This document shows positions 1-6,590 of a stretch of DNA of 13,492 nucleotides, piece by piece. Position numbers and translations under genes: made by a program. The notes beneath the pieces are model-generated. The model had not been told where the DNA came from, did not search any database, and saw only the letters and a list, made by a program, of their open reading frames with translations. How positions within the stretch are numbered: the stretch's first letter is position 1; the number at the start of each line of letters is the position of its first letter. The DNA is from Candidatus Aminicenantota bacterium (GTDB lineage Bacteria; Acidobacteriota; Aminicenantia; Aminicenantales; JAFGAV01): positions 1 through 13,492 of the forward strand of contig VGJG01000012.1 in assembly GCA_016867615.1 (NCBI GenBank). Reading direction: 5' to 3'.

Positions 1-15
1 TTTTTCTTCTTTCAC
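1..15 (-). CDS. Start of an unidentified leftward gene (5' fragment, five codons)
   Basis: Only the first codons are inside the window: a GTG at 15-13 followed by AAA GAA GAA AAA (M-K-E-E-K). It is called because three signals line up: a -35/-10 pair at 43-72, a predicted leader of about 21 nt, and an SD-like AAAGGGAG (30-23 on the minus strand) seven bases before the GTG. The same arrangement (18-bp spacer, leader of about 20 nt, SD, GTG) precedes the acyl-CoA synthetase at 9191. Nothing can be said about the product. The frame could also be a different start a little further left. Confidence 0.45.
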
Positions 16-42
16 GTCTTGTCTCCCTTTGAAAACCGGACC

Positions 43-72
43 ATTTTAGCCCAGAGAAGGCCCCTTTGACAA
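43..72 (-). promoter_or_regulatory. Promoter of the leftward gene at the window edge
   Basis: On the minus strand TTGTCA (72-67) is separated by 18 bp from TAAAAT (48-43). It lies between the lpxC stop and the GTG at 15, so the edge gene can be transcribed independently of lpxC. The bases after the -10 (TGGTCC, counting its last T) are the same as those after the lpxC -10. Confidence 0.6.
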
Positions 73-80
73 GCCGCGCC

Positions 81-96
81 GGGCGGCGGTCCGCCC
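81..96 (-). repeat. GC-rich hairpin downstream of lpxC
   Basis: Perfect 6-bp inverted repeat GGGCGG / CCGCCC with a 4-nt loop, 17 bp past the lpxC stop. There is no following T run on either strand, so it is not a canonical intrinsic terminator. It could stabilise the lpxC mRNA 3' end or assist factor-dependent termination. It may also be chance in GC-rich DNA. Confidence 0.35.
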
Positions 97-112
97 CTCC
101 CCCGAAGGGCTC

Positions 113-961
113 TCAAGCGGCCGGGGGCGGGAAGAATTCTTCCCGGCCCCGCTGAAGGGCGCGCACCGCCCGCAGATGGAGGGCGTGACCGGCCCGCAGG
201 GCGCGCACCCGCGCCCGGAGCGGGGCGCCGAGGAGAGCCAGGTCTCCGACGAGGTCCAGGATCTTGTGCCTCACGAATTCGTCCGGGAAGCGGAGGGGGG
301 GGTTGACCACTCCCGTGTCGTCGAGCGCGACGGTGTTCTCCAAGGAGCTGCCCCGGGCCCGCCCCAGGGCCTTGAGCTTCGAGACGTCCTTCAGGAAGCC
401 GAAGGTGCGGGCGGGGGCGATGCGTTCCTTGAACGACTTGCCGTCGAGGCGCAGGCTCATCTCCTGTCTGCCGATCGCCGGATGCGGATACTCGATGAGG
501 TACGAAACCTCGAGATCGGGGGCCGGCTCGAGGCTGATCGAGGCCGCGCCGTCGTCCAGGAACAAGGCCTTGGCCAGGACGAGAACCCGGCGGTCCCGGC
601 GGAGAGGCCTCCGGCCCGCCCCCTCGACGGCTTCGACGAACGGCGAGGCGCTCCCGTCGAGGATGGGGACCTCCTCGCCGTCGAGGGTGACCTCGGCGCT
701 GTCCACGCCGCACATGAGAAGCGAGGCCAGGAGGTGCTCGACCGTCCGGACGCAGGCGCCCTCCCCGGCGAGGAGGGTGCAGCTTTGGGTTTCGGCCCTC
801 TCGGGATCGACCTCGACGCCGAGTCCGTCCAAATCCCGGCGGCGGAAAACGACCCGTCCCGCGTCCGAGGGATTGATAACGACCCGGACGACGCGGCCCG
901 TGTGCGCTCCGACCCCCGAGAATTCCACGGACGCGCCCAGGGTGTGCATTCGTTCGGACAC
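113..961 (-). CDS. lpxC: UDP-3-O-acyl-N-acetylglucosamine deacetylase LpxC
   Basis: Cytosolic zinc amidase that deacetylates UDP-3-O-acyl-GlcNAc, the committed step of lipid A synthesis. Seen: the N-terminal GVGAHTG, TVEHL with a zinc ligand at His76, MDGS-like LDGSASPFVEA, the RTFGFLKD segment, HKILDLVGDL with ligands His232 and Asp236, and GHALH with His259. These match E. coli His79, His238, Asp242 and His265. The length of 282 aa is near the usual 300. No SD precedes any start. I chose GTG at 961 because it leaves 15 residues before GVG (14 in E. coli) and falls at the expected transcription start of the TACAAT at 974-969. ATG at 970 lies inside that -10, and ATG at 949 is a shorter option. 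The C-terminus ends nonpolar (FFPPPAA), which recalls the nonpolar FtsH degron of E. coli LpxC; that is inference only. No other lpx or fabZ gene is adjacent. Confidence 0.95.
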   Translation of the reverse strand: MSERMHTLGASVEFSGVGAHTGRVVRVVINPSDAGRVVFRRRDLDGLGVEVDPERAETQSCTLLAGEGACVRTVEHLLASLLMCGVDSAEVTLDGEEVPILDGSASPFVEAVEGAGRRPLRRDRRVLVLAKALFLDDGAASISLEPAPDLEVSYLIEYPHPAIGRQEMSLRLDGKSFKERIAPARTFGFLKDVSKLKALGRARGSSLENTVALDDTGVVNPPLRFPDEFVRHKILDLVGDLALLGAPLRARVRALRAGHALHLRAVRALQRGREEFFPPPAA

Positions 962-968
962 GGGGACC

Positions 969-974
969 ATTGTA
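969..974 (-). promoter_or_regulatory. -10 element of lpxC, probably leaderless
   Basis: TACAAT read leftward from 974 to 969. The expected transcription start, about seven bases on, is at 962-961, exactly at the GTG chosen for lpxC. No convincing -35 is seen at 17-18 bp spacing (best is GGGACG at 997-992) and no SD is present, so this is a leaderless candidate. Confidence 0.5.
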
Positions 975-1047
975 CACAAAAACCGGCGCCGCGTCCCTCC
1001 CTCGTCTCCCCAACTGAAATCAAGGGCAGGGATAAGGCGCCGGACTG

Positions 1048-1056
1048 TGATACAAT
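1048..1056 (+). promoter_or_regulatory. Extended -10 promoter of larB, probably leaderless
   Basis: TGATACAAT is an extended -10 (TG-N-TACAAT). Six bases separate the -10 from the A of the larB ATG at 1063, so transcription should begin at or next to the start codon. No -35 is evident at normal spacing, as is common for extended -10 promoters. No SD lies between 1040 and 1062. Confidence 0.55.
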
Positions 1057-1062
1057 GAGCCC

Positions 1063-1806
1063 ATGAAATCGCAGATCGAGGACATCCTGAAAAAAGTCCG
1101 GAGCAAGGAGCTCACCCCGGAACAGGCGCTGGCCAGGCTGCGCGACTACCCCTACCAGGACCTGAAATTCGCCAAGGTGGACCACAACCGGGAGCTGCGC
1201 AAAGGAATCCCGGAGGTCATCTACGGACAGGGCAAGACCGACGCTCAGATCCTGCGGATAGCGGGGCAGATCGTACGCCGGGGGGGAAACCTGCTCGTCA
1301 CCCGCATCGGTCCGGCCACGGCCGGAAAGCTCAAGGCCGCATTCAGGAAGCTGGAACACAACCCCGAAGCCCGGGCGGCCTTCCTGAAGCAAAAGGCGCC
1401 CGATCCGGGAAAGGGCCGGGTCGCCATCCTGACCGCCGGGACCTCGGACATCCCCGTGGCCGAGGAAGCCCGTGTCACCTGCGAACTCCTGGGCAACGAG
1501 ACCGACCGCATCTATGACGTCGGCGTGGCCGGCCTGCATCGGCTTCTGGGAGAGTACGAGCGTCTGCGCCGGGCTCGGGTGCTCATCGTCGCCGCGGGCA
1601 TGGAGGGCGCCCTGCCCAGCGTCGTGGGGGGCATGGTCGGCGCGCCCATCATCGCCGTACCGACGAGCGTCGGCTACGGCGCCAGCTTCAGCGGCCTGGC
1701 GGCCCTTCTGGCCATGCTCAACTCCTGCCCGGGGGGCGTGGCCGTGGTCAACATCGACAACGGCTTCGGGGCCGGAACTCTGGCCAGTCTGATCAACCAT
1801 CTCTGA
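1063..1806 (+). CDS. larB: LarB, nickel-pincer nucleotide cofactor synthase (pyridinium-3,5-biscarboxylate mononucleotide synthase)
   Basis: LarB carboxylates the nicotinate ring of NaAD and splits its phosphoanhydride, the first step towards the nickel-pincer cofactor of lactate racemase and related enzymes. The 247-aa length is the family length. Seen: an N-terminal helical part with the YGQGKT segment (about 55-60), and a PurE-like C-terminal domain from about residue 118 with TAGTSDIPVAEEA, a DVGVAGLHRLL segment, AAGMEGALPSVVGG and the C-terminal NSCPGGVAVVNIDNGFGAG. Cys222 in that last motif corresponds to the NaAD-attacking cysteine (Cys221) of Lactiplantibacillus LarB. The ATG has no SD but sits where an extended -10 would start the RNA. 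LarC and LarE, which finish the cofactor, and any LarA-type racemase are not in the window. The gene has an AT-rich gap downstream with no clear terminator. Confidence 0.96.
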   Translation: MKSQIEDILKKVRSKELTPEQALARLRDYPYQDLKFAKVDHNRELRKGIPEVIYGQGKTDAQILRIAGQIVRRGGNLLVTRIGPATAGKLKAAFRKLEHNPEARAAFLKQKAPDPGKGRVAILTAGTSDIPVAEEARVTCELLGNETDRIYDVGVAGLHRLLGEYERLRRARVLIVAAGMEGALPSVVGGMVGAPIIAVPTSVGYGASFSGLAALLAMLNSCPGGVAVVNIDNGFGAGTLASLINHL

Positions 1807-1904
1807 TAATATTTTTGACGGATTTTGTATCATTTATAGATTTAATAGAGTTGCCAAAACGGGAAATAGAAAGCATGTTCTGTTTGTTTTTTTAACTATT
1901 CGAT

Positions 1905-1935
1905 CCAAAATGATCAAGAATAGGACATCATTTGG
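1905..1935. repeat. Inverted repeat in the AT-rich island
   Basis: CCAAAATGAT (1905-1914) pairs with ATCATTTGG (1927-1935): nine base pairs with one bulged A and a 12-nt loop. It is not followed by a T run. It could be an RNA stem or a protein site; chance cannot be excluded in AT-rich DNA. Confidence 0.4.
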
Positions 1936-1948
1936 GATATTTCATTGA

Positions 1949-1978
1949 TATTTCGAGCTTTCGCCATCGAAATAGCTC
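1949..1978. repeat. Nested inverted repeats in the AT-rich island
   Basis: TATTTCGA (1949-1956) and TCGAAATA (1967-1974) form a perfect 8-bp inverted repeat. A competing fold pairs GAGCT plus TTCG (1955-1963) with CGAA plus AGCTC (1968-1971 and 1974-1978) around a CCAT loop and a 2-nt bulge. Two mutually exclusive stems on the same bases are visible; whether they form is inference. Confidence 0.4.
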
Positions 1979-2001
1979 TTTATTTCTAAATATTTTAATG
2001 A

Positions 2002-2018
2002 CTTGTCTTCTTGACAAG
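2002..2018. promoter_or_regulatory. Operator-like palindrome over the dnaG -35
   Basis: CTTGTC-N5-GACAAG is a perfect 6-bp inverted repeat whose right arm overlaps the TTGACA -35 element at 2011-2016. A protein bound here would block sigma access. Because GACAA is part of the -35 consensus, some of the symmetry may be coincidental. Confidence 0.4.
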
Positions 2019-2039
2019 CCGACATTCCGTTCCTATATT
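2011..2039 (+). promoter_or_regulatory. Strong sigma70-type promoter of dnaG-rpoD
   Basis: TTGACA (2011-2016), a 17-bp spacer and TATATT (2034-2039) make a near-consensus promoter. Transcription should start near 2046, giving a leader of about 20 nt before the dnaG ATG at 2066. It can serve dnaG and, since only 2 bp separate them, rpoD. Confidence 0.8.
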
Positions 2040-2054
2040 CTAGAAAGGGTTTTT

Positions 2055-2087
2055 ATGTCTAAAAAATGGATGTCGTCGAACAAATAA
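2055..2087 (+). other. Ten-codon ORF overlapping the dnaG start
   Basis: ATG at 2055 reads [10 protein letters not shown] and stops at 2085-2087, in a different frame from dnaG. It has the only good SD in the area: AGAAAGGG (2042-2049) lies 5 nt before it, but 16 nt before the dnaG ATG at 2066. It contains an A6 run (2061-2066). One extra A, or a -1 slip there, would turn it into an N-terminal extension MSKK of DnaG. It may therefore be a leader peptide, a slippage start, or a homopolymer error. Confidence 0.35.
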
Positions 2088-3787
2088 GGCAGACGGCGTC
2101 TCTGCTGGAGATCGCCTCGCAATACACCACGCTTCACAAGCGCGGTTCCAAATACGTCGGACTCTGCCCCTTCCACTCGGAGCGCGACCCGTCGTTCACC
2201 CTGGACCCGGACAAACAACTCTACCACTGCTTCGGCTGCGGTGCTGGGGGGGATGTCTTCGCCCTGGTCATGGAAAAGGAGGGCCTGAACTTCCCGGAAG
2301 CCGTCAAGCACCTGGCGGAGCGCTACCGCATCCCCCTGCCCCAGAAAGGCGCCGACGCCGCCCGGGCCCAGAAGACCGAGGAGAGGATCTACAAGGTCAA
2401 CGAAGACGCCCAGGCGTTTTTCCGGAGAAACCTTCATGCCACCGAGGAGGGCAAGAAGGCGCTGGCCTATCTTCGTAAGCGCGGGCTCTCGGAAGAGACG
2501 ATCGAAAAGCTCCGCCTCGGCTACGCGCCCGCGTCCTGGACCGCTCTCACGGAGGCCTTCCAGGCACGCGGCGTCCCGCCCGAACTGCTCCTGAAGGCCG
2601 GCCTGGTCGTTCCCGGACGGAAGAAGGAGGGGTGGTTCGACCGCTTCCGGGGCAGGGTCATGTTCCCCATCCTCAACCTGACGGGCAAAGTCGTGGCCTT
2701 CGGCGGGCGGACGATCGACGGCTCCGCGCCCAAATACCTCAACTCGCCCGAGACGCCGGTCTATTCCAAGGGCCGGATTCTGTACGGCCTGAGCCTCACC
2801 AAGGACGCCGTGCGGGCCAAGGGCGCGATCGTGCTCGTCGAAGGCTATACGGATTTCAGCGGCCTGTACCAGGCCGGGGTCCTGCATTGCGCCGCGTCCC
2901 TGGGAACGAGCCTGACGGCCTCCCAGGTCTCCCTGGCCCGCCGATTCGCCCAGCGGATGGTCATCAATTATGACGGGGACGCCGCGGGGCGGACGGCGGC
3001 GGCCCGGGCGGTATCGCTCTGCTTCGAGCAGGGCCTGGACGTCTCGGTCGTGGTCCTGCCCTCCGACCTCGACCCGGACGGATACATCGGCCGCCACGGC
3101 CGGGATGCCTATCTCGGCCTCCTGGAAAAGAGCCGCTCCGGCCTCCGGTTTTTGGTCGATATGGCCACGGGGGGCCGCCCTCCCGCGACCCCCGAGGCGA
3201 AGGCCGCCGTCCTGAGGAGCATCCTGGCCGCGGTGGACAAAATCCCGGACCCGATCGTCAAGAGCGAATACCTGAAACAGCTCTCCAGCCTGTTCGGCGT
3301 CGAGGAGAAATTCTTCCGGAGCGTCCTCAAACCCGAGGAGGGGCCCTTCCCAGCCGGCGAAACGCCCTGCTTCCTCTACGCGGAAAAGCGTCTTCTCCAG
3401 ATCCTGTTCCACCAGCCCGAATTCATCCCCTTCATCCTGAGCGAGGCTCCGGAAGCCGATTTCGTCCCGGGCGGAAGCCGGGACATCTTCGAGGCCGTCT
3501 TCGAACTCCACCGGGCCTCCGCGTCCGTCACCCTGCCGGCGCTGGGAGCCCGCTTGGACAAGGAACGGTTGCAGCGCCTCTCCCGTATTCTCATCGAACC
3601 CTCGGAGGCGGCGACGCCCGAGGAAGCCCTGGACTGCCTCGCGGCCCTGCGCAAATACAGCTACGAAAACCAGTGCAAGTCCATCCAGCATGAGATCATC
3701 CGCTGCCAAAAAGCAGGCGACAACGAACGGATCGCCGCTCTTCAGCGGGAAAAACAGGAACTGACAAAGAGAATCATGGCACTCTAA
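2066..3787 (+). CDS. dnaG: DNA primase DnaG
   Basis: Makes RNA primers for Okazaki fragments at the replication fork with the DnaB helicase. The length of 573 aa is typical (E. coli 581). Seen: an N-terminal CHC2 zinc finger with Cys34-x2-His37 and Cys55-x2-Cys58; the central polymerase core with [13 protein letters not shown] and [14 protein letters not shown]; and the Toprim domain with Glu259 in VEGYTD and Asp303/Asp305 in YDGDAAG, the metal-binding residues. The C-terminal part (about 430-573) is weakly conserved, as expected for the helicase-binding domain. The motif is EGYTD where EGYMD is commoner. The start at 2066 gives the normal N-terminus just before the zinc domain, but its SD is too distant; see the overlapping short ORF at 2055. 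rpoD follows after 2 bp. The usual upstream partner in many operons (rpsU) is absent. Confidence 0.97.
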   Translation: MDVVEQIRQTASLLEIASQYTTLHKRGSKYVGLCPFHSERDPSFTLDPDKQLYHCFGCGAGGDVFALVMEKEGLNFPEAVKHLAERYRIPLPQKGADAARAQKTEERIYKVNEDAQAFFRRNLHATEEGKKALAYLRKRGLSEETIEKLRLGYAPASWTALTEAFQARGVPPELLLKAGLVVPGRKKEGWFDRFRGRVMFPILNLTGKVVAFGGRTIDGSAPKYLNSPETPVYSKGRILYGLSLTKDAVRAKGAIVLVEGYTDFSGLYQAGVLHCAASLGTSLTASQVSLARRFAQRMVINYDGDAAGRTAAARAVSLCFEQGLDVSVVVLPSDLDPDGYIGRHGRDAYLGLLEKSRSGLRFLVDMATGGRPPATPEAKAAVLRSILAAVDKIPDPIVKSEYLKQLSSLFGVEEKFFRSVLKPEEGPFPAGETPCFLYAEKRLLQILFHQPEFIPFILSEAPEADFVPGGSRDIFEAVFELHRASASVTLPALGARLDKERLQRLSRILIEPSEAATPEEALDCLAALRKYSYENQCKSIQHEIIRCQKAGDNERIAALQREKQELTKRIMAL

Positions 3788-3789
3788 AA

Positions 3790-5451
<1,662 letters not shown>

Positions 5452-5552
5452 GGGCCGGCGCGCAAGCCTATCCCTCCCGCTGACCTTCCCTGGCGGCGCA
5501 GCAAGGCGATCATCCGCCGAGAGTGAGCCCGGGGGATCTTCTAGACCATGAA

Positions 5553-5588
5553 AAAAGCGGAAAGATTCATTTTGCCCAAAAGCGGAAA
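5553..5588. repeat. 11-bp direct repeat upstream of the tRNA promoter
   Basis: AAAAGCGGAAA occurs at 5553-5563 and again at 5578-5588, 25 bp apart, in a locally A-rich patch 35-70 bp upstream of the tRNA -35. It could be an activator or UP-like site for a stable-RNA promoter; that is inference. Confidence 0.4.
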
Positions 5589-5603
5589 CAATCACCTTGC
5601 CTT

Positions 5604-5627
5604 GACAACGGCCCGCAGGCGGTTGTC
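5604..5627. promoter_or_regulatory. Inverted repeat over the tRNA promoter -35
   Basis: GACAAC-G-GCC-CGCA-GGC-G-GTTGTC: nine of ten stem positions pair around a 4-nt centre with one symmetric G/G mismatch. The right arm overlaps the -35 (5623-5628). Its outer arms resemble those of the palindrome over the dnaG -35 (GACAAG / CTTGTC). It may be an operator or a DNA cruciform-prone site. The T run needed for a terminator is missing. Confidence 0.4.
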
Positions 5628-5651
5628 TCCCACGGGGTTCTGTGATATAAG
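5623..5651 (+). promoter_or_regulatory. Promoter of the tRNA (and probably the zinc-ribbon gene)
   Basis: TTGTCT (5623-5628), 17-bp spacer, TATAAG (5646-5651) with TG at 5643-5644, making an extended -10. The predicted start near 5658 leaves a 5' leader of only about 5 nt before the tRNA at 5663. A perfect TTGACA at 5602 has no -10 at proper spacing. Confidence 0.65.
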
Positions 5652-5662
5652 AAGAGCCACAA

Positions 5663-5734
5663 GGGCCTATAGCTCAGCGGTAGAGCCACCGGCTCATAAC
5701 CGGCAGGTCCCAGGTTCGAATCCTGGTAGGCCCA
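5663..5734 (+). tRNA. tRNA with CAT anticodon, tRNA-Ile2 (lysidine type) or elongator tRNA-Met
   Basis: A full 72-nt cloverleaf: acceptor GGGCCTA / TAGGCCC plus discriminator A; D arm GCTC / GAGC; anticodon loop CTCATAA, so anticodon CAT; variable loop of 5; T arm CCAGG-TTCGAAT-CCTGG. CCA is not encoded (TAC follows A73). The lowest anticodon-stem pair 27-43 is an A/C mismatch. It lacks the unpaired 1-72 and the GGG/CCC anticodon stem of initiator tRNA. Acceptor pairs C4-G69 and C5-G68 are those reported as positive determinants for TilS in tRNA-Ile2, so an AUA-reading tRNA whose C34 becomes lysidine is favoured over elongator Met, but not proven. It has its own promoter and no terminator before the next gene. 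Confidence 0.95.
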
Positions 5735-5754
5735 TACGCGCGAGAGGAAGAGAT

Positions 5755-6498
5755 GTGGACGCCGACTTTGATGGGCTGATCGAACTGCAAGAGCTCGATG
5801 TCGAGATCAGAAAAGTACTGTCTCTTCTGGATAAGATTCCCGCCCAGGTCGAAACCATAAACCGGAAGATCGAAGCCGCCGTCCAGACGCTGGCCCTCGC
5901 CCGGGAAAAGCTGTCCCAGAACCAGAAAAAGCGCCGCGACCTGGAGGGAGAGGTCAAGGACATCAAGACCCAGATCACCAAATACAAGCTTCAGCTGAAC
6001 CAGGTCAAGACGAACCGCGAATACCAGTCCCTGCTCAAGGAGATCGAAGAGAACCAGAAGAAGATCGACCTCCTGGAGGAGGAGATCATCGGGGAGCTGC
6101 TGAACGCCGACCAGATCGAGGCCGACATCCGGGCGGCCGTCGAACGCGACCGCGATGAGCGGGCCGGTTTTGAGGAGGAAAAGAAAACGCTGGCCGGAGA
6201 GAAGGAATACTGGGAGGGTCAGGTCCGGGAGCTCGAAGCCCGGAGGCGGGCGCTCCTGCCCCGGATTCCCGCCGACCAGGCCGGCCTGTACGAGCGCATA
6301 TCCCTCCGCATGGGGGGGCAGGCCCTGTCGCCGGTCACGGACGACTTCTGCACCCTGTGCCACATGCGCATCCGGCCGCAGATGCTGAGCGAGCTGGTCG
6401 AAAAGCACGAGATCCTCCTGTGCGAGAATTGCGGCCGCATTCTGTACTGCATCAAGGAAAAGGACGGACAGGAAAAGGACGCCTCCGGACGTCTCTAA
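5755..6498 (+). CDS. Coiled-coil C4-type zinc-ribbon protein (DUF164/FlgZ-CdsZ-like family)
   Basis: A 247-aa protein of an N-terminal long coiled coil (about 1-190, rich in E, K, Q and L heptads) and a C-terminal zinc ribbon with Cys199-x2-Cys202 and Cys223-x2-Cys226 (FCTLCHMRIRP and LLCENCGRIL). This is the architecture of the widespread family that includes H. pylori HP0958 (FlgZ) and chlamydial CdsZ. Those act as chaperone or nucleic-acid-linked factors in flagellar or type III systems; elsewhere the role is unknown, and no such genes are nearby. The GTG at 5755 is preceded by AGAGGAAG (5743-5750), and the protein then begins at the usual family N-terminus. It starts 20 bp after the tRNA, with no promoter between, so its mRNA is probably released by tRNA 3' processing. 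An ATG at 5753 is out of frame and stops quickly. Confidence 0.9.
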   Translation: MDADFDGLIELQELDVEIRKVLSLLDKIPAQVETINRKIEAAVQTLALAREKLSQNQKKRRDLEGEVKDIKTQITKYKLQLNQVKTNREYQSLLKEIEENQKKIDLLEEEIIGELLNADQIEADIRAAVERDRDERAGFEEEKKTLAGEKEYWEGQVRELEARRRALLPRIPADQAGLYERISLRMGGQALSPVTDDFCTLCHMRIRPQMLSELVEKHEILLCENCGRILYCIKEKDGQEKDASGRL

Positions 6499-6531
6499 GC
6501 GCCCCGCCCGCGCTCGCCGTCGCCGGTCGAT

Positions 6532-6560
6532 TTGAATTCACTCCCTCTTCCTGCTATCAT
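6532..6560 (+). promoter_or_regulatory. Promoter of the CsgG-fold gene
   Basis: TTGAAT (6532-6537), 17-bp spacer, TATCAT (6555-6560) with TG at 6552-6553 as extended -10. The predicted start near 6567 gives a leader of about 24 nt with the SD AAAGGAGGT (6578-6586). Confidence 0.7.
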
Positions 6561-6590
6561 GTTTCTCTTTATCGGTTAAAGGAGGTGCCC

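Larger units (their letters stand above)
1807..2065. other. AT-rich intergenic island upstream of dnaG
   Basis: About 259 bp between larB and dnaG, by eye roughly one-third GC while both neighbours are clearly GC-rich. It holds the dnaG promoter at its right end, three inverted repeats (1905-1935, 1949-1978, 2002-2018) and an 8-bp direct repeat GATATTTC at 1936-1943 and 1947-1954. A further TTGACG at 1815-1820 has only a poor -10 (TAGATT, 1837-1842). No ORF longer than about 12 codons with an SD is visible, no DnaA boxes, no terminator T run after a stem, and no riboswitch I recognise. It may be an upstream control region, a long 5' leader or a small RNA locus. Confidence 0.7.
5452..5662. other. 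Intergenic region between rpoD and the tRNA
   Basis: About 211 bp without a supported gene. It contains an 11-bp direct repeat (5553-5588), a symmetric hairpin (5604-5627) and the tRNA promoter (5623-5651). No intrinsic terminator for rpoD is visible. An ATG at 5548 opens a frame that runs through the tRNA into the next gene; it is rejected as coding. Confidence 0.6.

Noticed and set aside
176..1066. Plus-strand open frame opposite lpxC
   Set aside because: Shadow of lpxC; the translation is low-complexity and LpxC motifs are all on the minus strand.
1910..2010. Riboswitch, T-box or attenuator for dnaG
   Set aside because: No known conserved core is recognisable, no stem is followed by a T run, and the strong promoter lies downstream of most of the structure.
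1807..2065. Replication origin in the AT-rich island
   Set aside because: gyrBA and dnaG are suggestive neighbours, but no DnaA boxes (TTATCCACA-like) or dnaA/dnaN genes are visible.
5548..5754. ATG at 5548 as the start of the zinc-ribbon protein
   Set aside because: The extension would translate the whole tRNA gene and its promoter. GTG 5755 has an SD and gives the family's normal N-terminus.
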